Of a stretch of DNA of 53,864 bases, positions 9,002 to 17,635 are shown piece by piece. The stretch's first letter is position 1. Every line of letters begins with the position of its first letter. The notes beneath the pieces were generated by a model, which saw only the letters and a program-made list of their open reading frames with translations, did not search any database and was not told where the DNA came from. This stretch comes from Nostoc sp. NMS8 (lineage in GTDB: Bacteria; Cyanobacteriota; Cyanobacteriia; Cyanobacteriales; Nostocaceae). The DNA lies in assembly GCF_017115045.1 (NCBI RefSeq), contig NZ_JABXKK010000074.1, forward strand, positions 1 to 53,864. Direction: 5' to 3'. A program made the position numbers and the translations under genes.

Positions 9002-9241
9002 TGTCATTGCGAATGCAGCGCTAGCGGAATGAAGCAATCGCAAAGGCTAGGATTACTGAACTTTACCTTGGTGCGATCGCAATCAAATCGCAAAGGCTGG
9101 GATTGCTTCGTCGTTCCTCCTCTCTACGAGACGCTACGCGAACGCAATGACAGAGTGTGTCATTGCGAATGCAGCGCTAGCGGAATAAAGCAATCGCAAA
9201 GGCTAGGATTACTGAACTTTACCTTGGTGCAATCGCAATCA
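9002..9241. repeat. Direct repeats of about 84 bp with REP-like palindromes
   Basis: The segment 9002-9085 (TGTCATTGCGAATGCAGCGC, then CTAGCGGAATGAAGCAATCG, to the GGTGCGATCGCAATCA end) recurs at 9158-9241 with only a few substitutions. Between and before them are further copies of the CATTGCGA...AGCAATC motif. The repeats fill the space between the GIY-YIG gene and the membrane ATPase gene. Confidence 0.7.
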
Positions 9242-9253
9242 CACCAGTAAAAT

Positions 9254-9541
9254 TTACAATCCATCATATAAGTCTTTCCATTCTTGATTGATGCTATTGA
9301 CTAAATCAATTTTCTTTTGTCTGGAACCTGCTTTAATTTGTTTTTCTCGACTAATTGCTGTATAAGCATCTTCAAATACCTCATAATAAATTAATTTAGT
9401 AATGTTGTATTTCTTAGTAAATCCTTCTATTATTTTCTCTTTGTGTTCATAAACTCTCCTTTGTAAATCGTTTGTTACTCCTGTATATAGGACAGTATTA
9501 TATTTATTTGTCATGATATACAAATAATATTGTTCGCTCAT
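9254..9541 (-). CDS. GIY-YIG nuclease family protein (small, UPF0213/YhbQ-like)
   Basis: A 95-residue single-domain protein. The GIY-YIG motif appears as YYLYIMTN (5-12) followed by LYTGVTNDLQRRVYEHK (18-34), with the conserved arginine in NDLQRR, and then a Lys-rich IKAGSRQKKIDLV. Such stand-alone domains are predicted endonucleases that cut DNA with a bound metal ion. Flanked by REP-like palindromes on both sides, it could have travelled with them, but it also lies in a minus-strand cluster with two ATPases. The ATG at 9541 gives the usual N-terminus. Confidence 0.85.
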   Translation of the reverse strand: MSEQYYLYIMTNKYNTVLYTGVTNDLQRRVYEHKEKIIEGFTKKYNITKLIYYEVFEDAYTAISREKQIKAGSRQKKIDLVNSINQEWKDLYDGL

Positions 9542-9612
9542 TTCTAATCTTTATTTTTGATAGAAACTCAGTCATAACAAATTTTTGTGATATTTGTCAT
9601 TGCAAAATTATA

Positions 9613-9713
9613 AGTAAGTAGATGGACAAAAATATTTACGGTCATTGCGAACGGAGCGAAGCAATCGCAATGGTTGAGATTGCTTCATTCCGCTTCGCTC
9701 CATTCGCAATGAC
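9613..9713. repeat. Palindromic REP-like repeat, copy B
   Basis: The arm at 9641-9666 (GTCATTGCGAACGGAGCGAA and on) pairs with 9678-9713. The lead-in AAGTAGATGGACAAAAATATT is the same as at copy A (6398-6489). Confidence 0.65.
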
Positions 9714-9725
9714 AAATTAGGTTTA

Positions 9726-9947
9726 TCATTGCAAGACTTCCCAATCTTCCAGAGGCACAGCAGGTTCAAAAGGATCATCATAACGGTAAGGCTGTTTGCC
9801 ACGCAAAGGATACAAATTCGCTTCTTGGGGACGAGTCTGAGTTTCTAAAATGATAATTTCAACAGCTTCGCCTGCCTGAAACGGTAAATCCTCAAGAATC
9901 AAGGTTCCGTTTTTAATTAACTTTGTTTCAATTCGGTGTGCTTTCAT
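9726..9947 (-). CDS. Small antitoxin-like / SpoVT-AbrB-like protein
   Basis: A 73-residue protein whose first 45 residues (MKAHRIETKLIKNGTLILED, then LPFQAGEAVEIIILE) have the short beta-strand, turn and AGE-V-E-I pattern of AbrB-like antitoxins. The tail is conserved-looking: YPLRGKQPYRYDDPFEPAVP followed by LEDWEVLQ. It starts 14 bases after the stop of the HTH-ATPase on the same strand, so the two are probably cotranscribed. No PIN-domain or other toxin gene follows; the next sequence is a REP-like repeat, so it may be an orphan antitoxin or a partner of the ATPase. The assignment rests on pattern only. Confidence 0.6.
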   Translation of the reverse strand: MKAHRIETKLIKNGTLILEDLPFQAGEAVEIIILETQTRPQEANLYPLRGKQPYRYDDPFEPAVPLEDWEVLQ

Positions 9948-9961
9948 AGTTACTCTGCTAG

Positions 9962-11059
9962 TTATGAATTTAATAAATCAGCAAATGGTTTCATTTGTCG
10001 TAATCCTTCCTCGCGCCAATTATCATCAGTCTCTCCTTCTTCTAAATTAAATAATCTTTCTGTACACAGAATTTGCAACAACAGAGGCCAGCAGCAACTT
10101 TGTGTCAAAATCCACTCGACATCTTCATCAGTGAAGGGAATGGGCGAACTTGCAATCAATTCCCGCGCTTCTGTCTCAGTCAATGCTCCCAGATATGCGG
10201 TGTAGCCGAAAATATTGAAAAAGGGTGAACTGTGTCCTGTATTGTGCGCCATGTCAATCGGTGATTCAGGGGTAGCCAAGACAAATGCTAGATTCCCCCC
10301 TGTATGGTTAGTCGCTAAAGACCGCAAACTCTCCCAAAAGCCATCATCTAATTCTGGACAGCGTTGCAAGCCAACGCCAATCTCATCCAATAAGATGACT
10401 GTGGGAGAATGCAAATTATCGCTGACTACATTCATGAAACGATCTAAATCGCAAGGTGTAGGCACTTGCATCTTTAGTGATTCCAAGATGTACTTTAGCA
10501 GTCCTTCTCGGCTTTGCATTCGTGCGTCTTGCAAGTCTACAAAAATCCAACAGTAATTTTCTGGATGCGGTAGCCAGTCAGATTTTTGCTCAGGACGCAG
10601 CTGTTCTGCTGGGGTAGTGGTGATATTTTTTAGGTAGTGCAGCAGGGATGTTTTGCCGCTACGCTTTTTGCCGATAATGGCGGCGTTTTGTAGAGGATGG
10701 CGTTTGAGTAGATTGAAGAGGCGTTTTAATTCTTTCTCTCGTCCAAAAAAGTAACGTGGTTGGGTGATGGGTGCGCCTGTGATGAAGGGTGATGCTTCAC
10801 CGTTAGTTGGCTGGGGTTTATTTGGTTGAGTTTCTAGTTCTCTGTATGCAATGTCTTGCCAGTCTAACCCCAATTTTTTGCTAAGTTCTACAAAATTTAG
10901 ATAGTCAACAGGTTTACCAGTGAGAAAGCTTTTGACTGTGGAGAGAGAAAATCCTATATCAGTAGCCAAAGACTGCTGGCTGGGATAGCCGTTACGCTGA
11001 CGTGCTGACTTAACTTTTTCAATATACTCTGGGGCTACTCGGAGCGATCGCGCCATCAT
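9962..11059 (-). CDS. HTH-domain STAND/AAA-like ATPase
   Basis: A 365-residue protein. Residues 1-75 form a helix-turn-helix-like domain (SARQRNGYPSQQSLATDIGF, then SLSTVKSFLTG) of the kind found at the N-terminus of cyanobacterial NB-ARC and NACHT-type proteins. The ATPase follows: a FFGREKEL box near 108, Walker A IGKKRSGKTSLLHYL near 130, Walker B VILLDEIGVGL near 220, and a sensor-like FVLATPES. The C-terminus (TEARELI to SCCWPLLLQILC) matches the C-terminal part of the membrane ATPase at 6509-8962, so the two are distant paralogues. No effector domain is visible. GAGGA precedes the start. The small gene at 9726-9947 is its likely operon partner. Confidence 0.78.
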   Translation of the reverse strand: MMARSLRVAPEYIEKVKSARQRNGYPSQQSLATDIGFSLSTVKSFLTGKPVDYLNFVELSKKLGLDWQDIAYRELETQPNKPQPTNGEASPFITGAPITQPRYFFGREKELKRLFNLLKRHPLQNAAIIGKKRSGKTSLLHYLKNITTTPAEQLRPEQKSDWLPHPENYCWIFVDLQDARMQSREGLLKYILESLKMQVPTPCDLDRFMNVVSDNLHSPTVILLDEIGVGLQRCPELDDGFWESLRSLATNHTGGNLAFVLATPESPIDMAHNTGHSSPFFNIFGYTAYLGALTETEARELIASSPIPFTDEDVEWILTQSCCWPLLLQILCTERLFNLEEGETDDNWREEGLRQMKPFADLLNS

Positions 11060-11274
11060 TCCTCATCGAGAAACTGCTGAGAGTATATCAGATTTTTTTA
11101 CTAGCTAAATAGCAAAGCTGTTTAGCGATAACGTCTTGCACCCTAGAAATTATAGTCATCCTGAAGTTAACTGAGTAATCAACTAAAACTCGTCTAATCA
11201 GTCGCTACTTCTCAACTCAGTTCTCACACCGCACCAAACTTTAATGATGAATATAAGAGATTAGGGCTTTAAAC

Positions 11275-11511
11275 ATGAAACGAGAACTGGGAATTATGCA
11301 AATTATCTTATCACTTTGCGGAGTCATGATGTTTGGTACAGTAACTTACGCTGCGATTAATATGGTAAATGGTCAATACCAAGTCGAAATATCGCTCAAT
11401 ACTAAGGGACTCATTATTAAGTCAGATATTAACAAAAGGCAATGCAAAGCAGTAGAAGACATTGCCCAAAAACAAGAAAGCACAAATTTAGACCAGAAGA
11501 CAATTAATTAG
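11275..11511 (+). CDS. Hypothetical single-span membrane protein, 78 residues
   Basis: I do not recognise it. After a short basic N-terminus it has one hydrophobic stretch (about 8-28, IMQIILSLCGVMMFGTVTYA), either an uncleaved signal anchor or a signal peptide, then a hydrophilic tail (QYQVEISLNTKGLIIKSDIN) with one cysteine. It is preceded by a 215-base intergenic region that should hold its promoter, and it stands alone. Composition is compatible with a real gene, but it is short. Confidence 0.5.
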   Translation: MKRELGIMQIILSLCGVMMFGTVTYAAINMVNGQYQVEISLNTKGLIIKSDINKRQCKAVEDIAQKQESTNLDQKTIN

Positions 11512-11700
11512 GAGTAAAAATCAGTAATGAGTTAGAAGTTATTAATTCTAATTGTGAATGAACCTTTGAGTTTCGTGATTTTTTTACGAACGGACAAGGA
11601 CACCAAGGACGCAGAGAAAGAGAAGAAATAGGTCTATAAATGAATTGAAGTAAAGCGATGCGTTAGCCTTTGGCGTAATACACCTTACCAAAACACTAAA

Positions 11701-11729
11701 GGAGTTAGGAATAAATAACTCCTAACTCC
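11701..11729 (-). terminator. Hairpin downstream of the 2-oxoglutarate decarboxylase gene
   Basis: A perfect 10-bp stem (11701-11710 with 11720-11729) lies just past the gene's stop. The T-tract that should follow on the minus strand is weak, so this may be a processing or stability hairpin built from intergenic repeat sequence. Confidence 0.4.
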
Positions 11730-11750
11730 TAATTCTTAACTTCTAACTTT

Positions 11751-13394
11751 TTACACCGCACAACTTAACTCGCCGGCTTTTTGACTAAAGCGGTGATTCT
11801 CCCGATAATCTACGGGACAATCTATCACGGCGGGTACATCCTGAGCGAGGGCTTCTTTCAAAGTGGGAATCAAATCTAAAGCTGATTCAACTCGGTAGCC
11901 TTTTAAACCCATGCTTTCAGCCAATTTAACAAAATCAGGATTGTTAAAATGCACAAAGGATGAGTTTCCTTTGCCAAATTGATTTTCTTGCTTCCACTCA
12001 ATTAACCCATAACCACCATCATTAAAAATTATGGTGACAAAGGGCGTTCCGACACGCAAGGCTGTTTCTAATTCCTGAGAATTCATCATAAACCCGCCAT
12101 CGCCTGTTACAGCAACGACTTTGCGCTTAGGATGAACGAGTTTTGCTGCTAAAGCGCCAGGAATGGCAATACCCATAGCTGCGAAGCCGTTGGAAATTAT
12201 GCAAGTATTGGGGCTATGGCAATGATAATGACGGGCCATCCACATTTTATGTGCGCCAACATCAGAGATAACGATATCATCTGGGCCCATCACTTGCCGT
12301 AAGTCATAAATTAACTTTTGCGGCTTAATCGGAAATCCATCATCATGGGAATACTGTTCATAATCAGCCCGAATCTCTGATCTTAAACTGATAGCCAAGG
12401 GATCGGGTTTACCTTGTCTGTCTGCTAATTTTAAAATTTCATAAAGGGAATCTGAAATATCTCCCACAACTTCGGCGTTGGGAATATAACTACTATCAAT
12501 TTCTGCTGGACTTACCCCAATATGCACAATGGGAATTTCACCATTTCGATTCCATTTCTTGGGGGAAAACTCAATCAAATCATAGCCGATCGCAATTACT
12601 AAATCTGTGTTATCAAAGGCACAGGTAATGAAGTCTCTTTGTTGTAATCCTACTGACCACAAAGCTAGTTGATGTGTGTAGGGAATCACGCCTTTACCCA
12701 TGAAGGTATTGGCAACAGGTATATTCAACAAGGTGGCAAATTGCGTGACGGCATCACTGGCATAAGCTCGAATTGCTCCATTTCCGACTAAAATTAATGG
12801 GTTAACTGCTTGGCAAATTGCGGCCGCTGCTGCCCGAATACTAGCAAAAGATGCATAAGTTTTTTCGCTATTATCCTTACGCAAAGGTTTGCCTTCTACA
12901 GGCATGGCAGCAATATTTTCTGGCAAATCGATGTGAACTGCACCAGGTTTTTCCGATTGCGATCGCTTAAATGCTTTCCGCACTACTTCGGGGGTAATAC
13001 TCGGTCGCACAATCTGCTTATTCCACTTGGTAACAGGTGCAAACATTGCCACCAAATCTAAATATTGATGGGATTCAATATGCATTCTATCTGTTCCCAC
13101 TTGACCGGTAATCGCCACTAAGGGCGCACCATCGAGGTTAGCATCTGCTACCCCAGTCATCAAATTAGTTGCCCCAGGGCCAAGAGTAGAAAGACACACT
13201 CCAGCTTTTCCGGTTAAGCGTCCATAAACATCGGCCATGAATGCTGCACCCTGTTCATGACGAGTCGTAATAAATTTAATCGAAGAATGTTTTAAGGCTT
13301 CCAAAACGTGCAGGTTTTCTTCGCCAGGGAGTCCAAAAATATATTGTACTCCTTCATTTTCTAGGCACTGCACCAATAATTCTGCTGTATTCAT
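11751..13394 (-). CDS. 2-oxoglutarate decarboxylase (ThDP enzyme, acetolactate synthase-like)
   Basis: A 547-residue thiamine diphosphate enzyme of the acetohydroxyacid synthase fold: catalytic Glu in TTRHEQGAAF, a substrate-domain LSTLGPGATN, and a ThDP/Mg motif GDGGFMMNS...FNDGGYG. Automatic annotation would say acetolactate synthase, but no regulatory subunit gene is nearby and the next gene upstream in the same direction is a succinic semialdehyde dehydrogenase. That pair is the arrangement shown in Synechococcus sp. PCC 7002 to convert 2-oxoglutarate to succinate (2-OGDC plus SSADH), replacing 2-oxoglutarate dehydrogenase in the TCA cycle. The ATG at 13394 is chosen because the 19 extra upstream residues would come from heptamer-repeat DNA. 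Catabolic acetolactate synthase is the alternative. Confidence 0.78.
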   Translation of the reverse strand: MNTAELLVQCLENEGVQYIFGLPGEENLHVLEALKHSSIKFITTRHEQGAAFMADVYGRLTGKAGVCLSTLGPGATNLMTGVADANLDGAPLVAITGQVGTDRMHIESHQYLDLVAMFAPVTKWNKQIVRPSITPEVVRKAFKRSQSEKPGAVHIDLPENIAAMPVEGKPLRKDNSEKTYASFASIRAAAAAICQAVNPLILVGNGAIRAYASDAVTQFATLLNIPVANTFMGKGVIPYTHQLALWSVGLQQRDFITCAFDNTDLVIAIGYDLIEFSPKKWNRNGEIPIVHIGVSPAEIDSSYIPNAEVVGDISDSLYEILKLADRQGKPDPLAISLRSEIRADYEQYSHDDGFPIKPQKLIYDLRQVMGPDDIVISDVGAHKMWMARHYHCHSPNTCIISNGFAAMGIAIPGALAAKLVHPKRKVVAVTGDGGFMMNSQELETALRVGTPFVTIIFNDGGYGLIEWKQENQFGKGNSSFVHFNNPDFVKLAESMGLKGYRVESALDLIPTLKEALAQDVPAVIDCPVDYRENHRFSQKAGELSCAV

Positions 13395-13440
13395 TTTTCT
13401 TGCCGACAACTCTATTAACGAATAAGACTTTTGTTCTTTG

Positions 13441-13490
13441 TCATTGGTCATTAGTCAAAGGACAAATGACCAATGACTAATGACTAATCA
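13441..13490. repeat. Heptamer tandem repeat (STRR) between the two TCA-bypass genes
   Basis: Units of the type ATGACTA / ATGACCA / TCATTAG, partly in inverted orientation, fill the space between the two genes and include the TGA stop of the aldehyde dehydrogenase (13488-13490). Confidence 0.65.
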
Positions 13491-14855
13491 TTTAACCCAC
13501 ACGGTTTTAACGTTGACAAACTCATGTATACCTTGGATACTCAATTCTCTGCCATATCCAGAACGCTTGATGCCACCAAAGGGCAATCGGGGATCGGATT
13601 TGACCATACTGTTGATAAACACGGCACCGGCTTCAATTTCTTCAACCAAGCGATCGCTCTCTTGTTTATTGGTTGTCCAAGCACTTGCACCTAAGCCAAA
13701 GGGTGAGTCATTAGCGAGTTTAATGGCGGCATCAATATTTGGAACCCGGAATAACAAGGCTACCGGGCCAAAGAATTCTTCTTTTGCAATTGTTGCGTCG
13801 GTGGGGATATCTATGATAATCGTTGGCGGATAAAAGTTTCCAGGACGATCTGATAAAGGATGTCCACCGGTGAGGACTTTACCACCGCTTTTTATGGCAG
13901 CTTGCACTTGTTGATCTAAATCCTGGAGAATACCAGGTGTTGCCAGTGGCCCTAAATCGGTATCTGGTTCCATAGGATTGCCTACTTTCAGCGCCTCGAA
14001 TTTTTCTAAAAGCAATTTTTCAAATTTGTCTGCGATCGCATCTGCGACAATAAAACGTTTCGCTGCAATACATGATTGCCCGTTATTTAACATCCGCGCT
14101 GTAGTAGCTGTGACAACTGCTGTCTCTAAGTCAGCACTTTCTAACACAATAAACGGGTCACTTCCTCCTAATTCCAAAACTGTTTTTTTAATTTGTTTGC
14201 CGGCGGCGACGGCGAGGGATGCACCTGCTGGTTCGCTTCCGGTCAAGGTAGCAGCTTTTACGCGGTCATCAGCCATTAAATCGGCAACTTTGGCAGCGCC
14301 TATTAATAGAGTTTGAAACGCACCTTCAGGAAAACCTGCCCGTCGGATAATATCTTCAATTGCCAAGGCGCACTGCGGCACGTTAGAAGCGTGTTTGAGT
14401 AAGCCGACATTCCCCGCCATCAGGGCTGGTGCGGCAAAACGGAACACTTGCCAGAAGGGAAAATTCCACGGCATCACCGCGAGAATTGCACCCATTGGTC
14501 GATAACGTACAAAACTCTGACTGGCATCAGTTTTTACACTGACATCAGCTAAAAAACCAGGGGCGTGTTCGGCATAGTAGCGACAGACGGCGGCGCATTT
14601 TTCGACTTCTGCGATCGCAGCTTTAAATGGCTTACCCATTTCTAGAGTCATTAACTTAGCAAATTCTGCTTTGTCTTGCTCTAAAATGTCGGCAGCCTTT
14701 TGCAGCCATTGCGATCGTTGAGAAAAACTAGTCTGACGATACTTTTCAAAAGCCTGATTCGCCAAATCGAGTTTAGCGTTGATTTCTGTATCCTTGAGCG
14801 CCTCAAAGGTTTTGAGCGTCTCCCCAGTGGCGGGATTAATGGTGGCGATCGCCAT
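13488..14855 (-). CDS. gabD: Succinic semialdehyde dehydrogenase
   Basis: A 455-residue NAD(P)-dependent aldehyde dehydrogenase oxidising succinic semialdehyde to succinate. It has MPWNFPFWQVFRFAAPALMA near 130, the general-base Glu in LELGGSDPF, the catalytic Cys in NNGQSCIAAKRF, and the C-terminal LPFGGIKRSGYGRE. Opening with MAIATINPATGE, it is the short form typical of cyanobacterial SSADH. The start at 14855 is favoured by GGGAGG eight bases upstream; the frame extends 25 residues further without support. With the decarboxylase just downstream it would complete the 2-oxoglutarate to succinate bypass; it could also serve a GABA shunt. Confidence 0.87.
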   Translation of the reverse strand: MAIATINPATGETLKTFEALKDTEINAKLDLANQAFEKYRQTSFSQRSQWLQKAADILEQDKAEFAKLMTLEMGKPFKAAIAEVEKCAAVCRYYAEHAPGFLADVSVKTDASQSFVRYRPMGAILAVMPWNFPFWQVFRFAAPALMAGNVGLLKHASNVPQCALAIEDIIRRAGFPEGAFQTLLIGAAKVADLMADDRVKAATLTGSEPAGASLAVAAGKQIKKTVLELGGSDPFIVLESADLETAVVTATTARMLNNGQSCIAAKRFIVADAIADKFEKLLLEKFEALKVGNPMEPDTDLGPLATPGILQDLDQQVQAAIKSGGKVLTGGHPLSDRPGNFYPPTIIIDIPTDATIAKEEFFGPVALLFRVPNIDAAIKLANDSPFGLGASAWTTNKQESDRLVEEIEAGAVFINSMVKSDPRLPFGGIKRSGYGRELSIQGIHEFVNVKTVWVK

Positions 14856-15082
14856 TACCTGACCTCCCGTTAAAAAATAGCTTGAAGTTGGCTTCCTAAT
14901 GTTATACATATAAACTGAGGAAGCTACCACCCAAATTCTAGTCTTTTAGCCAAAAATTAGCTGCTGAATATTACAATTTCGCAATTTTAATTGAATCAAA
15001 GTATACCAATCAATAAGTATTAATATTGAGGAATTGAATACAAATTAAGTTGCTATAATTTGCACAATTGAGGAATCGAGCT

Positions 15083-15712
15083 ATGACTCAAGTCTTAGGC
15101 AAAGTAGTTACATTCGATGAGTTCGTTGCTAAATATCCAGATAACAGGGGACAACGTTACGAACTATATGACGGAGTAGTAGTAGAAATGCCTCAACCAA
15201 CAGGCGACCATGAAGAGGTGATTGGATTTTTAGCTACAAAAATAACTTTAGAATACAGTCGCTTAAATCTTCGTTATTTCATCCCCAAAACAGTATTCGT
15301 TAAACCAATTGAGAACGAATCTGCTTATTCCCCAGATGTCCTGATACTAAATCAGCCTAATTTAGTTAATGAACCTCTGTGGAAAAAAACATCAACTGTT
15401 ACTCAAGCAGCATCAATTCCTTTAGTAATTGAGGTGGTAAGTACAAACTGGCGTGATGATTATCTGAAAAAATACGCTGACTACGAAGAAATGGGAATTC
15501 CTGAATACTGGATTGTCGATTATGGTGCATTGGGCGGTAGAGAATTTATTGGCAAACCCAAACAACCGACTATTTTAGTTTGCTGTTTAGAAGAAGGTGA
15601 GTATCGTGTTAGTAAATTTCGAGGAAATGACCGTATCCAGTCCCCAACTTTTCCAGAGTTAGATTTGACAGCAGAGCAAATTTTTAGTGCTGGCACAGTT
15701 GGTAATTCGTAA
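15083..15712 (+). CDS. Uma2 family (DUF820) restriction endonuclease-like protein
   Basis: A 209-residue protein with the PD-(D/E)XK-like core of the Uma2 family: YELYDGVVVEMPQPTGDHEE near 26, YSPDVLIL near 93, LVIEVVSTNWRDDYLKKYADYEEMGIPEYWIVD near 115-150. These genes are expanded to dozens of copies in filamentous cyanobacteria; their biological role is uncertain. The ATG at 15083 has GAGGA about 8 bases upstream; an in-frame TTG at 15068 is less likely. It stands alone, followed by GTAATTC heptamer repeats. Confidence 0.87.
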   Translation: MTQVLGKVVTFDEFVAKYPDNRGQRYELYDGVVVEMPQPTGDHEEVIGFLATKITLEYSRLNLRYFIPKTVFVKPIENESAYSPDVLILNQPNLVNEPLWKKTSTVTQAASIPLVIEVVSTNWRDDYLKKYADYEEMGIPEYWIVDYGALGGREFIGKPKQPTILVCCLEEGEYRVSKFRGNDRIQSPTFPELDLTAEQIFSAGTVGNS

Positions 15713-15738
15713 TTCGTAATTCGTATTTCGTAATGACG
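15699..15738. repeat. Heptamer tandem repeat GTAATTC
   Basis: Four to five copies of GTAATTC follow and overlap the end of the Uma2-family gene; two more lie near 15774-15790. These are typical short tandem repeats of Nostocales genomes. Confidence 0.7.
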
Positions 15739-15867
15739 CTCCTGCGGACGCTCGATTACTCGCTACCGCTAACGTAATTCGTAATTGCTAGCATTCCCCA
15801 TTCATCTTTATAGAAGTATGTCACTAGATAGATTACAGAATCTAGACCTTAAAGCCCATGCCAATCC

Positions 15868-17520
15868 CTAAAGATTAATGATTGGAGCAATGATAGTTGG
15901 CACTTGCTGCAAATTTGTCTGATAAACCTTAACTAATCGCTCAATACCTTTGAAACGATAATCTCCCATTTCCTGGAAGTCTGAGGGTTGTGAAAGCATT
16001 TTATGGGTAGCTTGACTAATCACGCATTCACTAGGGGGACAAACTGCTTCCATACGAGCAGCAAGATTAATCGTCGCGCCTAATGCCGTATAATCTACCC
16101 TTTGGGAACTACCGACATCTCCCACCACAGCCTTACCGCTATTAATTGCGATACGTAATTGCAGGGGTTCGTGCCAAAAACCATTGGCATTAAGATGTTC
16201 CAGACGAGTAAGCATTCCTTTGGCAGCAGTAACAGCGCGATCGGCATGATCTAGTTGCGGTTCTGGAGCGCCAAAAAATGCCATAATACAATCGCCAATG
16301 TATTTATCTAAAGTGCCGCCGCAACCAAACACTTCTTTTAGCATTTCTTCAAATAAATTATTTAATAGTTGAGCGATCGCAGTTGGTGTTAACCTTTCAG
16401 AAATTGCCGTAAAGCCAACTAAATCCGCGAACAAAATACTGATTTCGCTCTCTGCGGGAGCTAAACGGCCACCCGGTAATCCGCCTACAGAGATTAACTG
16501 CTGTACAACTGCTGGAGAATGGTAACGTTCTAGTCGGTGACGAATCATCTCTTCAGTTTTGAGTTTCTCTACTAATAGCCAACGCTGCACACTAGAAGCC
16601 ACAAGGTTTGCTAAAGCTGAGAAAAAGCTCAATTCTTCTTCGCCTTCATTAGCCCAATGGTAAGATGAAAAGTTGGCATCGGCATATAGTACGCCTACAA
16701 CTTTATTTTCATCCCATAAAGGCACAGCCATCGCGCTGCGAATACCTTTGACTAAAATACTCTGTTCGCTAGCAAACCGTTCATCCTGATGAGTATCACC
16801 AGTTTGAATGACGACTTTTTCCTCAAATACCTTTTGACAGATACTACGACTAATCCAACTACCATCAGCGGGGAGATTTTTCTGTTGAGAAATATTTCTA
16901 GTGGCAGCATTCACTAATTCTAATTGGCCGCAACCATTGACATCAATGAGTAATCCCAAGCGATCGATACTATCAAGGTAACGAAAAACTACTTGCTGTA
17001 CTTGAGAAAAAATCTCTTCTATAGACGCTGCTGCACAGAGATTTTTCGCTATGTCTACTAAATCTTTGAGACGGGCAATAGTTTTGTCCTTATTATTGAT
17101 GTTGCCATCTTTGCTATCAGCTGCAATCCATTGCTGTTGTAGTTGTTCGACATTGTGAAGAATTGTTCTTTGCTCATTAATGTCTGAAATTCCGGGATAC
17201 CCAGGTGTCGGTTGAGAAACAGGGCTGGTGAGCAGTACTACCAGGCTAACATTGCCCAGCCAAATGATATCGCCGTGATGTAACTCTTGGGGATAGTTAA
17301 CAAGATATTTATTGACTTGCGTTCCGTTTTTGCTGCCCATATCCTCAATAGTCCACACCCCGTCAGCTGTTTTCACCAGGCGAGCATGGTTGCGGGATAC
17401 TCCAGCAAAAGGTAAGTACAAGTTACATTCCGGCAAACGACCAATTGTAAATACATTTTGGTCAACTGCGATCGTTGTCTCGTTATCTCCCTCTTGTAGG
17501 CGTAGTGTGAGTTCAGTCAT
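15868..17520 (-). CDS. FHA-GAF adenylate cyclase (class III)
   Basis: A 550-residue signalling enzyme. Order: an FHA phosphothreonine-binding domain (about 10-95; GRLPECNLYLPF, VSRNHARL, SKNGTQVN), a GAF sensory domain (about 160-310; SAMAVPLWDENKVVGVLYAD), and a class III cyclase domain (about 360-545). In the cyclase both metal aspartates are present (LFADLVGF and KYIGDCIMAFFG); the Lys of KYIGD and the VDYTALGATINLAARME stretch suit an adenylate rather than guanylate cyclase. It would make cAMP in response to a phosphorylated partner and a small ligand. It resembles the Anabaena Cya series; which member is not certain. The ATG at 17520 is preferred to a TTG at 17553. The upstream region holds a 17-bp inverted repeat and a CRP-like site. 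Confidence 0.86.
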   Translation of the reverse strand: MTELTLRLQEGDNETTIAVDQNVFTIGRLPECNLYLPFAGVSRNHARLVKTADGVWTIEDMGSKNGTQVNKYLVNYPQELHHGDIIWLGNVSLVVLLTSPVSQPTPGYPGISDINEQRTILHNVEQLQQQWIAADSKDGNINNKDKTIARLKDLVDIAKNLCAAASIEEIFSQVQQVVFRYLDSIDRLGLLIDVNGCGQLELVNAATRNISQQKNLPADGSWISRSICQKVFEEKVVIQTGDTHQDERFASEQSILVKGIRSAMAVPLWDENKVVGVLYADANFSSYHWANEGEEELSFFSALANLVASSVQRWLLVEKLKTEEMIRHRLERYHSPAVVQQLISVGGLPGGRLAPAESEISILFADLVGFTAISERLTPTAIAQLLNNLFEEMLKEVFGCGGTLDKYIGDCIMAFFGAPEPQLDHADRAVTAAKGMLTRLEHLNANGFWHEPLQLRIAINSGKAVVGDVGSSQRVDYTALGATINLAARMEAVCPPSECVISQATHKMLSQPSDFQEMGDYRFKGIERLVKVYQTNLQQVPTIIAPIINL

Positions 17521-17552
17521 GGGTGTGATAGATCCATCGAAGCTAGGGGTCA

Positions 17553-17601
17553 AGCAACTCTAAGGTTAAGTTATACCCTACAGGTTAACCTTAGAGTTGC
17601 T
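17553..17601. promoter_or_regulatory. 17-bp perfect inverted repeat upstream of the adenylate cyclase
   Basis: The arms AGCAACTCTAAGGTTAA (17553-17569) and its exact complement (17585-17601) are separated by 15 bases and lie 33 bases before the cyclase start. It could be an operator for a dimeric regulator or a leader hairpin; there is no T-tract on either side. Confidence 0.5.
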
Positions 17602-17635
17602 TTATGACACTTTTAAATGCATTCCGATAACTGCA

